In this document: in pieces, positions 14,901-21,133 of the stretch
Layout of the letters: each line of letters begins with the position of its first letter
How positions within the stretch are numbered: position 1 is the first letter of the stretch
NCBI GenBank assembly: GCA_036741795.1
Contig: DAINRO010000024.1
Span: 1-30,612, forward strand
Reading direction: 5' to 3'
DNA length: 30,612 nucleotides
From: DATKKM01 sp036741795
GTDB taxonomy: Bacteria > Chloroflexota > Dehalococcoidia > SM23-28-2 > RBG-16-64-32
The notes under the pieces: generated by a model
The model's database searches: none
The model's input: the letters and a program-made list of their open reading frames with translations, nothing else
What the model was told of the DNA's origin: nothing
Position numbers and translations under genes: made by a program

Positions 14901-15104
14901 TGCGGCGAATTCTCGGAGCAAGGTCGTCTTGCCCGACCCGCCGGGCGCGTTAATGACCGTGACTCTGCGGTCTGTTTGGAGCGCCTGGAGCAGGCGTTCG
15001 CGGCTGACGACGCCGGTAGCCGTTTCGGGCGCCTGCCTGGCGGATGGTTTTAGCGCCGGCGTGGCCGCTTTGCGGCTGACCTTGCCGGTACCATTCTTTG
15101 CCAT
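11922..15104 (-). CDS. Large MalT-like STAND ATPase/TPR regulator with C-terminal SARP-type wHTH and BTAD domain
   Basis: 1060 residues from ATG 15104; earlier in-frame starts (ATG 15188, TTG 15203) exist, but the extra residues look unlike coding sequence. There is a P-loop NAPGGSGKTTLL (about 52-63) and a Walker B FALDDTQH (about 123-130), then a MalT-like AAA/arm region to about 390. A long TPR solenoid (about 390-790) follows, for example TLNNLGTIYYLQGDLVKAESTF. An OmpR-like winged helix (about 819-912, with KEEIVTAMWPDAPEEKTTNAFHSNMYRLRAAL) and a BTAD domain (about 913-1058) finish the protein. This is AfsR-type content in the reverse order. Such ATPases switch on binding an inducer through the sensor repeats. 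It is divergent from the flavin reductase and upstream of the peptide cassettes, whose phased boxes fit its DNA-binding domain. Confidence 0.9.
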   Translation of the reverse strand: MAKNGTGKVSRKAATPALKPSARQAPETATGVVSRERLLQALQTDRRVTVINAPGGSGKTTLLREFAAASGRSAIFVDLDGVEDVNQLVSRVSDSGTSSNPAKPDAAVKVLLEASRSAGEVTFALDDTQHLHGQDDVTSVVEQWISKAPEACRFVLSGSIVPLPAIASLSVAQQVHRIGPSELAFTTDEVVQLFHGLGRELTLDDAQHLADTTEGWAAALILLNDRLEEGKPAGSLEYLRSTDPLYEYIEQDQFKDLPEDRQDFLLRSAVLLTLDVPTVNELLGIKDAAKTLESLVHSVLQVETVGDHPETYRYRRVFRAFLVSRLRFTEPEMFRDLNLKAAAISERALKWESALYHVIQAGAWDRIVEIVEKVAPRMFEEGRHDSMAEWLDGVPDEALAAQPRLLLWRARSLYYLNQIDRALALISQATEIFEVRDEPAGLAESMMAKGMCLRMKGDYSEALDVLLKARSLLPEDSPAALTAELRKELGMTLSRCEALNEAIQELIAVVDYYEAQGDKYNIAHTIGELAPSLGFAGRLGEAIVYLERARTLWEELGNARFLVWTLNNLGTIYYLQGDLVKAESTFQQGLDGARGMDNIKEQVYLTACIADVKKDTGEYRPAIEMYTTALEDSWTVTDAYIRVYLMNAIADSYRLSGETSEAESWVSRARAEADKTGGDLEVGMSLVASALVKQAQDELKEAVNELEEALPYFNNKGAHRELATAYFHLADVYFSLKKKKMALDMLESCAEVVKELGYDHFLVVVAQRNPLLVQYATANKAADGYYSRVMKLIKAASGSRDAADAEEGEDGAAAAVRAFGFGNTRVEAGGHEITDLEWRSEKSKEMFFFFLANRRPLRKEEIVTAMWPDAPEEKTTNAFHSNMYRLRAALYKGVIAKDSGRYVLDPSVRFAFDVEDYQEALSKADAAKGTPDAIPHLEKALSLYKGQFAPDFYSEWAENLRWQMEEQQMSLLARLAAAYNEAGEYKRSADICQKILDVDDLNEAAWYRLMANYIQSGQTEAAKYSFNRYVQILSKEELDEEDIPSFDDLVREIKAGQLRV

Positions 15105-15303
15105 ATGCCCCCGGACGCGGATGCGAGCCCCCTGGCCCACGTAGGCCAGGTGCTGAGAACGCGCATCGCTACGCCAATAGTTGCCCATTGGCGCGCGCCT
15201 CAACGTAAAGACGATTTCAGTAGGCGCACGTTACACATTGGTGAATACCGCGGTTATTCGACCGTTGACGCGTTGCCCTCAACTCGGCAGACTTATCAGC
15301 GCC

Positions 15304-15804
15304 ATGGCAACCGCCCTCGATCCAGTTGCATTTCGCGACACCATGGGCGCCTTTGCCAGCGGTGTCACGGTCGTGATGACCCGTGAGCGATCGGGCCTGG
15401 TCGTTGGGTTCACGGCCAGTTCCTTCTGTTCTCTCTCGCTCGATCCACCTCTGCTGCTGGTCTGCCTGCAGAACGACGCAGACTGCTACGACGCCTTCAT
15501 GCAGAATCCGGAGTTCGCGGTAAGTATTCTCGCGCATGGCCAGGAGGAGACCGCTCGACGTTTCGCTACGAAGGCAATCGACAAGATGAACGGGACCATC
15601 TCATTCGACGGACCGCACACCGGCCTTCCGTTGATCACGGACGCCAGCGCCTGGGCAGAGTGCGTTGTCCAGCAGCGAGTAGAGGGCGGAGACCACACGA
15701 TACTCGTCGCGGAGGTCATTTCGGCCACGACTAACGATGCTCCGCCGCTTCTTCGTTTCAGCCGGCAGTTCGGGCGATTCGAGGCCGAAGAGCCGATCAA
15801 GTGA
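15304..15804 (+). CDS. Flavin reductase-like FMN-binding protein
   Basis: 166 residues. It belongs to the flavin reductase-like split-barrel family (HpaC/DIM6 group). The defining stretch is MGAFASGVTVVMTRERSGLVVGFTASSFCSLSLDPPLLLVCLQ (about 14-56), and a later conserved segment surrounds GGDHTILVAEVISA. Such proteins reduce FMN or FAD with NAD(P)H, commonly for a two-component monooxygenase, and no oxygenase gene is adjacent. The reading frame is open from 15181; ATG 15304 is chosen because the family homology starts there and the upstream residues look non-coding. Its stop overlaps the GTG start of the EthD gene (GTGA), so translation of the two is coupled. Confidence 0.9.
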   Translation: MATALDPVAFRDTMGAFASGVTVVMTRERSGLVVGFTASSFCSLSLDPPLLLVCLQNDADCYDAFMQNPEFAVSILAHGQEETARRFATKAIDKMNGTISFDGPHTGLPLITDASAWAECVVQQRVEGGDHTILVAEVISATTNDAPPLLRFSRQFGRFEAEEPIK

Positions 15805-16187
15805 TCAAGCTTGTCTTCTGCCTGCGCCGGCTACCCTCGCTGTCCCTTGCCGAATTCCAGGACTACTGGCTGAATAACCACGCCCCCCTGGTCCGGAGCC
15901 ACGCCGGAACGCTGAACATCCGCCGCTACGTCCAGACCCACACTACTGCTGATCCCGCTCTCCAGGGCGCTCTTGCCGCATCCCGAGGCGCACCCGATGG
16001 GTTCGACGGAGTCGCCGAGTTGTGGTGGGAGAGCCGCGAGGAGATGGCTGCGGGAACGGCCACCCCGGAGGGACGCGAGGCCGCCCGTGCCCTGCTCGAG
16101 GACGAGCGCAGGTTTATCGACCATTCCCGCTCGCCGCTCTGGATCAGCGAAGAGCATCCGATCGTGGAGGCCGGCCGTGGAGCTTGA
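15801..16187 (+). CDS. EthD domain protein
   Basis: 128 residues, a ferredoxin-like dimeric alpha/beta barrel of the EthD family. The signature is MIKLVFCLRRLPSLSLAEFQDYWLNNHAPLV, containing the family's F-x-x-Y/H-W-x-x-x-H-A-P-L pattern (about 19-33), and WWESREEM later. EthD members support oxidative or ring-cleaving catabolic pathways, some as enzymes and some with an undefined accessory role. It starts with GTG, sharing four bases with the flavin reductase stop, and its last 11 bases overlap the aldolase gene, so it is the middle of a coupled four-gene unit. Confidence 0.88.
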   Translation: MIKLVFCLRRLPSLSLAEFQDYWLNNHAPLVRSHAGTLNIRRYVQTHTTADPALQGALAASRGAPDGFDGVAELWWESREEMAAGTATPEGREAARALLEDERRFIDHSRSPLWISEEHPIVEAGRGA

Positions 16188-17112
16188 CCTGCGCGGGATC
16201 ATCCCCGCAACAATCACGCCGATGCGCGACGGCGAGGTCGACGAGACTGAACTCCGCCGCTATATCCAATGGCTCCTGGGCTATCCGGGCCTCAAAGCTC
16301 TGGCAGTAAACATGGACACCGGCGAGGCCCCGCAACTCCTGCGAGACGAGCGCCGCCGCATCCTGGAGGTCTACGCTGAGGAGGTAGCTGGCAGGCTTCC
16401 TGTGCTCGCGGGGATCGGCGCTCCCAATACAGCGGTTGCGTGTGACCTTGCACGCGATGCTCGCGACGCCGGGGCAGCGGGCGTAGTTGTCTTTCCCCAC
16501 CCCGTGTTCGTTGGAGAGCCGCTGCCGACGGAGGTCCCTTACGCCTATCACAGCGCCATCGCCGCGGCCTGTGGTCTGCCCATGGTCATCTTCCAGCTGC
16601 AGGCCGCGCTGGCCGGAGTCATCTTCTCGCGGGAGGCGCTGCTAAAGCTGGCGAGCATCCCCAACGTCATCGCCATCAAGGAGGCTTCCTTCGATGCCGT
16701 CCGCTTCGTAGAGACGATCCGGGTTTTGCAGGAAGCGCCCCGGCCGCTGCAGATCCTCACGGGCAACGACAACTTCATCCTGGAGTCGTTCCTGCTCGGC
16801 GCGGATGGGGCGCTTATCGGTTTCGGCACAATCGCCATCGCAGAACAGATCGAGATGGTGGAGCGGTTCCGTGGCGGCGATCTGCACGGCGCCCGAGCGA
16901 TCTACGACCGCGCCGTGCAGCCGCTTGTGTCAACGATCTTCGCACCACCGGTACGCGATTATCGGGTCCGGATGAAAGAGGCGCTGGTGGAGCTCGGCGT
17001 GATTTCGCGCGCTGACTGCCGGGAGCCGCTACTTCCACTTGGCGCCGCCGAGCGCGCCGCGGTCAGGGGCGCCGCCCGCAGCGCCCGCCTCCGAATGCCG
17101 GCTCCGGCGTGA
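16177..17112 (+). CDS. Dihydrodipicolinate synthase/N-acetylneuraminate lyase family aldolase
   Basis: 311 residues from GTG 16177, with GGAGG six bases upstream; longer in-frame readings overlap EthD and are not supported. It has the class I aldolase TIM barrel of the DapA/NanA family. It begins GIIPATITPM, has NMDTGEAPQLL where DapA has its GTTGE loop, and carries the Schiff-base Lys168 in NVIAIKEASFD. The Tyr that usually precedes the Asn-Pro motif is replaced by Phe139 (PMVIFQLQA). That change and the catabolic neighbours argue against lysine biosynthesis and for a retro-aldol or dehydratase step on a keto acid. It overlaps the next gene by 4 bp. Confidence 0.87.
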   Translation: MELDLRGIIPATITPMRDGEVDETELRRYIQWLLGYPGLKALAVNMDTGEAPQLLRDERRRILEVYAEEVAGRLPVLAGIGAPNTAVACDLARDARDAGAAGVVVFPHPVFVGEPLPTEVPYAYHSAIAAACGLPMVIFQLQAALAGVIFSREALLKLASIPNVIAIKEASFDAVRFVETIRVLQEAPRPLQILTGNDNFILESFLLGADGALIGFGTIAIAEQIEMVERFRGGDLHGARAIYDRAVQPLVSTIFAPPVRDYRVRMKEALVELGVISRADCREPLLPLGAAERAAVRGAARSARLRMPAPA

Positions 17113-18467
17113 CCCGCTACTTCACGTATAAATCCCTTGATGAACTTCGTGCCGACGTAACATCACGTGGCCTCGATGTCCCACTGACGGACGACCTCGG
17201 GCCATTGCTCCAACCCGTCGCGATTGGGCCAAGGACTGTGGGCAACCGGATGGTAGTCCACCCCATGGAAGGATGCGACGGGACTCTCGGCGGAGAGCCA
17301 GGGGAACTGACGTTCCGGCGCTGGGAGCGGTTCGGAGCGGGCGGGGCCAAGGTGATCTGGGGCGAAGCGACGGCTGTCGTGCCGGAGGCCCGTGCCAACC
17401 CCCGGCAACTTCTGCTCAACGAAACGACGGCACCTGCGATCGGGAAACTGCTGGAGACCGCCCGAAAGGCCCACAACGACCGCTTTGGACGGACGGACGA
17501 CTTCCTGGTTGGAATCCAACTCACACACTCGGGCCGGTGGAGCTATCCTTCGCCCCTGATCGCGACCCACCTTCCTGCGGTGGAGGCCGTCAAGCACATC
17601 GAGCTGGACGCTCCGGTCCTCAATGATGGCTACCTGGAAGCCCTGGAGGAGAAGTACATCGAGGCGGCGATGCTTGCCCGGAATCTTGGATTTGACTTCG
17701 TGGACATCAAGCAGTGCCATTCGTACCTGCTCAATGAACTCCTCGCTGGTCACGATCGGAAGGGCACATACGGTGGCGACTTCGAGGGGCGCTCACGCTT
17801 CGTGACCAACGTCTTCAGGCGCATCCATGACCGGGCTCCCGACTTGCTCCTCGCGACGCGCCTCAATGTCTACGACGGACCGCCATACTCAGGGGATGCA
17901 GGGCAGCTGGGAGTCCCGGCGGTTTCCGGTTCATCACAATGGGGGGCGGCAGGCCTCGATGAACCTCTGCGCCTCGTTGCCCACCTGCGCGATCTCGGCC
18001 TGTCGCTCCTCAACGTCTCGATGGGCAGCCCCTACTACAACCCGCATATCAGCCGCCCGTTCGAACGCGCACCCGTCGACGGCTATGTCCCGCCGGAGCA
18101 TCCCCTTGAGGGCGTTGAGCGCCACCTGCAGCTGTCCGCGCAGGTGCAGACGGCGAACCCCGACCTGGCGGTGATTGGGACGGGATACAGTTGGCTCAGA
18201 CACTATGCGGCGAACGCCGGCGCCGCTGCCGTCGCGGAGGCCCGCGTATCGATGATGGGACTGGGCCGCGGCGCGCTGGCCTACCCAGACTTCGCGGCGG
18301 ACATCGCGGAGCATGGGGCGATGGTGGACCGTAAGTCGTGCATCGGGATCAGCTATTGCACCGCGCTGATGCGGGCCAAGAACAACGAAATGGGACAGTT
18401 CCCGGCGGGCTGCGCGCCCCGCGATCCGTACTACGCAGAGCAGTTCAAGGTGGCGACAGGGCGGTAG
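17109..18467 (+). CDS. Old Yellow Enzyme-family NADH:flavin oxidoreductase
   Basis: 452 residues, starting with GTG inside the aldolase stop. It is a TIM-barrel FMN enzyme. Recognisable parts are PMEGCDGTLGG (about 52-62), LTHSGRWSYP, the substrate-binding HSYLLNELLAGHDRKGTYGGDFEGRSRF, and the phosphate-binding end MGLGRGALAYPDF. The C-terminus holds Cys411, Cys417 and Cys435 in CIGISYC...FPAGCAPRDP. This resembles the place where 2,4-dienoyl-CoA reductase relatives bind a 4Fe-4S cluster, but the spacing differs and one Cys is missing. The likely reaction is reduction of an activated C=C bond or an aromatic or enone intermediate. It ends the flavin reductase-EthD-aldolase-OYE unit; no clear terminator was seen. 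Confidence 0.88.
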   Translation: MTRYFTYKSLDELRADVTSRGLDVPLTDDLGPLLQPVAIGPRTVGNRMVVHPMEGCDGTLGGEPGELTFRRWERFGAGGAKVIWGEATAVVPEARANPRQLLLNETTAPAIGKLLETARKAHNDRFGRTDDFLVGIQLTHSGRWSYPSPLIATHLPAVEAVKHIELDAPVLNDGYLEALEEKYIEAAMLARNLGFDFVDIKQCHSYLLNELLAGHDRKGTYGGDFEGRSRFVTNVFRRIHDRAPDLLLATRLNVYDGPPYSGDAGQLGVPAVSGSSQWGAAGLDEPLRLVAHLRDLGLSLLNVSMGSPYYNPHISRPFERAPVDGYVPPEHPLEGVERHLQLSAQVQTANPDLAVIGTGYSWLRHYAANAGAAAVAEARVSMMGLGRGALAYPDFAADIAEHGAMVDRKSCIGISYCTALMRAKNNEMGQFPAGCAPRDPYYAEQFKVATGR

Positions 18468-18512
18468 TGGACGCCAGGGCGGGCGCGCCAATCTGATTGC
18501 ACGCTTGCTTCG

Positions 18513-18541
18513 TTGTCTGTTAATGTAAGGGTAACTATTAC
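18513..18541 (+). promoter_or_regulatory. Candidate promoter of the DEAD-box helicase gene
   Basis: TTGTCT (18513-18518), a 17-bp spacer and TATTAC (18536-18541), leaving a leader of about 55 bases before the TTG start. The gap is distinctly AT-richer than the flanking genes. Confidence 0.45.
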
Positions 18542-18603
18542 TTACTATTTCCCAGTTCCGACGTTCACTCGTAACTTTTCAACCCCCGAAAGGACCGTTT
18601 TCC

Positions 18604-19878
18604 TTGCCCTCGTTCTCTGACTATACCCTGCGCCGCTCCAGCCTCGATGCCCTCCGGCGCATGGACATTCACACACCAACTCCCATCCAGGCGGAATCGA
18701 TTCCCCACCTCCTCGAAGGACGCGACGTCATCGCCCAGGCCCAAACCGGCTCCGGCAAGACGCTCGCCTTCGCCCTCCCGATCATGGATCACACGGATCC
18801 GGGCCAGAAGAACACCCAGGCCCTGATCCTGGTACCGACGCGCGAGCTTGCCCGCCAGGTGGCATCCGTCTTCGAAGCCCTTAGCAAGAACTCCGGCGTG
18901 CGTGTAACACTTCTCTACGGCGGCGTCGGCTACGAGCCGCAGGAGCGAGCGCTCCGCAACGGTGCCCAGGTTGTCATCGGGACGCCGGGCCGTGTATTGG
19001 ACCACCTCAAGCGGCGTAACCTCCGCCTTGATGGCCTTCGGGTGATGATCCTCGATGAAGCTGACGAGATGCTAGACCGCGGTTTCGCCCCGGACGTGGA
19101 GCGCATCCTCGCGATGACGCCGCGCAGCCGGCAGACCGCCCTCTTCTCCGCCACAGCTCCTGACTGGGTTCACCGAATCGCCGGCAAGTACCTGAACAAC
19201 CCGGAGACGATATCCACTCAGACGATCGCTGAGGAAGCACCGGACATCGAGCACGTCGTCATGGAGGCGTTCCGGGAGGACAAATTCCAGGTACTCGTGA
19301 AGCTGCTCAAGGACCCGGTCGACGGCACAACCGTCGTTTTCGGTCGCACCAAGCATGGAGTCCGCAACCTCGGCAGCAAGCTGCAGGCACAGGGATTTCG
19401 CGTTTCAGTCCTCCAGGGAAACCTGGGCCAGAACCAGCGGGACCAGCAAATCGAGCGCTTCCGCTCCGGCAAGACCGAGATCCTCGTCGCCACTAACGTG
19501 GCCGCCCGCGGCCTGGACATCCTTCACATCGCGCGGGTCATTAACTACGACATGCCCGACACCATGGAGCTATTCACCCACCGCGTCGGCCGAACGGGCA
19601 GAATGGGCCGATCTGGGCAGGCGATTACGCTTATGACCGCAACGGACCTATCCAAATTGCGGGAAATCGAGCGCGGCCTCGGGCGCACGCTCCCACGGAT
19701 CGACAGCATGGGCGACTCTGTTCGTGCCGGGTCCACCAACGGCACTAACGGCCACGCGCCGGCAGGAGTCGCGACGGCCCCGAATGGCGCGACGGCCCCG
19801 GCGGGAGCAAAGCCGTTCAAGTCCGTTCGTCCGAAGAGCAGCGGCCGCAAGTGGTCGCGCCGCCGCGTGCGCGCCTAA
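18604..19878 (+). CDS. DEAD-box ATP-dependent RNA helicase
   Basis: 424 residues, starting with TTG at 18604, which has GAAAGGA about nine bases upstream; the first ATG (18661) would cut off the conserved start of the Q-motif region. All core motifs are present: Q motif TPTPIQAESIP, motif I AQTGSGKT (46-53), PTRELA, TPGR, DEAD (151-154), SAT (182-184), the RecA2 motifs TVVFGRTK and ATNVAARGLD, and motif VI HRVGRTGRMG (from 326). A short low-complexity Gly/Ala/Thr linker and a basic tail (KSSGRKWSRRRVRA) probably bind RNA. These enzymes remodel RNA in ribosome assembly, decay or cold adaptation. The long AT-rich leader would fit cold or autoregulation, but this is inference. Confidence 0.94.
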   Translation: MPSFSDYTLRRSSLDALRRMDIHTPTPIQAESIPHLLEGRDVIAQAQTGSGKTLAFALPIMDHTDPGQKNTQALILVPTRELARQVASVFEALSKNSGVRVTLLYGGVGYEPQERALRNGAQVVIGTPGRVLDHLKRRNLRLDGLRVMILDEADEMLDRGFAPDVERILAMTPRSRQTALFSATAPDWVHRIAGKYLNNPETISTQTIAEEAPDIEHVVMEAFREDKFQVLVKLLKDPVDGTTVVFGRTKHGVRNLGSKLQAQGFRVSVLQGNLGQNQRDQQIERFRSGKTEILVATNVAARGLDILHIARVINYDMPDTMELFTHRVGRTGRMGRSGQAITLMTATDLSKLREIERGLGRTLPRIDSMGDSVRAGSTNGTNGHAPAGVATAPNGATAPAGAKPFKSVRPKSSGRKWSRRRVRA

Positions 19879-19972
19879 ACCCGCCACCTATACGGGCGAA
19901 TCCCAATCGCCCAATCGTGACACTTCCCCATTGACGGCGTAGCCTCGCGCGCCGGATCGTGGCCACTAACGC

Positions 19973-20001
19973 TTACGAAACGCCCTGTCTGGCGTTACAA
20001 T
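19973..20001 (+). promoter_or_regulatory. Promoter of the SbcD-like/SMC-like gene pair
   Basis: TTACGA (19973-19978), a 17-bp spacer and TACAAT (19996-20001). The predicted start is about 20008, giving a leader of some 22 bases before ATG 20030. Confidence 0.6.
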
Positions 20002-20029
20002 TAGCGAAACGCGCAAGCGCTTTAGCAAT

Positions 20030-21133
20030 ATGGTCACGATCCTTCACACGGCCGATGTCCACCTGGACCGCGCCTACGCCGGCGTGGGCATGACCTCTAC
20101 CATCGCCGCCGCTCGTCGCCAGGAACTGCGTGAAGCGTTCCGGCGCTTCGTCGATCTCGCCCTCGAACTCCGCGCCGACGCCATCACCATCGGCGGCGAC
20201 CTCTACGAACACGAGCGCTCAACTCTCGACACCGGCAACTTCCTCCGCGCCCAGTTCGAGCGAATCGCCCCGACCCCTGTCCTCATCGCGCCCGGCAACC
20301 ACGACCCCTATGTGCCTGACTCGCTGTACCGCCGGGTAAATTGGCCAGGCAATGTTACGATTTTCAGCGAGCCTCGCCTGCGACCGACCAAACTCACTGG
20401 AGACGTCACCATTTGGGGAGCGGGCCATAACGCCCCCGATCTCCGCAACAACCTGGTTGAAGGCTTCCGTGTGCCGCCGGAGGGTCAACACATCCTCCTC
20501 TTCCATGGCTCTGACATCTCATCCGTCCCCGAAGGCAAGCCCGCACACTGCCCGTTCCGTCCCGAAGACATAGACCTTACGGGCGCGGCCTTCGCCCTCC
20601 TCGGCCACTATCACGGCTCCCGGTCGCGCGACCGCTTCGCCTACCCGGGATCGCCCGAAGCGCTCGATTTCTCCGAGGCCGGCGCCCACGGCATCCTTCG
20701 CCTCGACGTCGATGGTTCAATGGTCTCCGCCCAGCTCATCGAGAACGGTACCGTCCGCTACGTCACCCACCGCCTCGACGTCGCCGGCATCGACTCCTCC
20801 GACGGTCTCCGCTCAGCCATCCTCTCGCACGCCGATACCAGGGTGATCACCCGCCTCATCCTCGAAGGCGACCTCGCCCCTGAGGTCGAGCTTGATGTCG
20901 CAGCCCTCTACGACGCTTGCGCCGAGGGCTTCCAGTTCCTCGACCTCGTAAACCGCACCCGGCCCGCCTGGAACCTAGACGAGCTTGCCGAGGAGTCCAC
21001 CACCAAGGGCGCCTTCGTCCGCCTGATGCGCGTGAAGATCGCCGCCCTCCCGCCTGACGACGCCGAGACGGCTGAGCTGGCGCTTACCCTCGGCCTACAG
21101 GCCTTCGAGCGCAAGGAGGTGACGATCGGATGA
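20030..21133 (+). CDS. SbcD/Mre11-like DNA repair metallophosphoesterase
   Basis: 367 residues. The calcineurin-like metal-binding motifs appear in order: HTADVHLD (Asp9, His11), GGDLYE, APGNHDPY, LLFHGSD and GHYHGS. Together they define a two-metal phosphoesterase of the SbcD/YhaO group, the nuclease half of an Mre11-Rad50-like complex that processes DNA ends or hairpins. The C-terminal 120 residues form a capping region (RLILEGDLAPEVELD...). It overlaps the following SMC-like ATPase gene by 4 bp (ATGA), as is usual for nuclease/ATPase pairs, and is preceded by a good promoter. It should act on DNA in the cytoplasm. Confidence 0.92.
   Translation: MVTILHTADVHLDRAYAGVGMTSTIAAARRQELREAFRRFVDLALELRADAITIGGDLYEHERSTLDTGNFLRAQFERIAPTPVLIAPGNHDPYVPDSLYRRVNWPGNVTIFSEPRLRPTKLTGDVTIWGAGHNAPDLRNNLVEGFRVPPEGQHILLFHGSDISSVPEGKPAHCPFRPEDIDLTGAAFALLGHYHGSRSRDRFAYPGSPEALDFSEAGAHGILRLDVDGSMVSAQLIENGTVRYVTHRLDVAGIDSSDGLRSAILSHADTRVITRLILEGDLAPEVELDVAALYDACAEGFQFLDLVNRTRPAWNLDELAEESTTKGAFVRLMRVKIAALPPDDAETAELALTLGLQAFERKEVTIG

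Noticed and set aside
15105..15203. N-terminal extension of the STAND regulator from TTG 15203 or ATG 15188
   Set aside because: The added residues look like translated non-coding DNA. ATG 15188 has a GAGGCG upstream, so this is not fully excluded.
15243..15259. GAATA-N7-TATTC inverted repeat between the regulator and flavin reductase genes
   Set aside because: The arms are only 5 bp with an imperfect centre, too weak to call an operator.
19894..19912. GGGCGA/TCGCCC hairpin after the DEAD-box helicase as a terminator
   Set aside because: The stem is only 6 bp with a 7-base loop and no T-tract.
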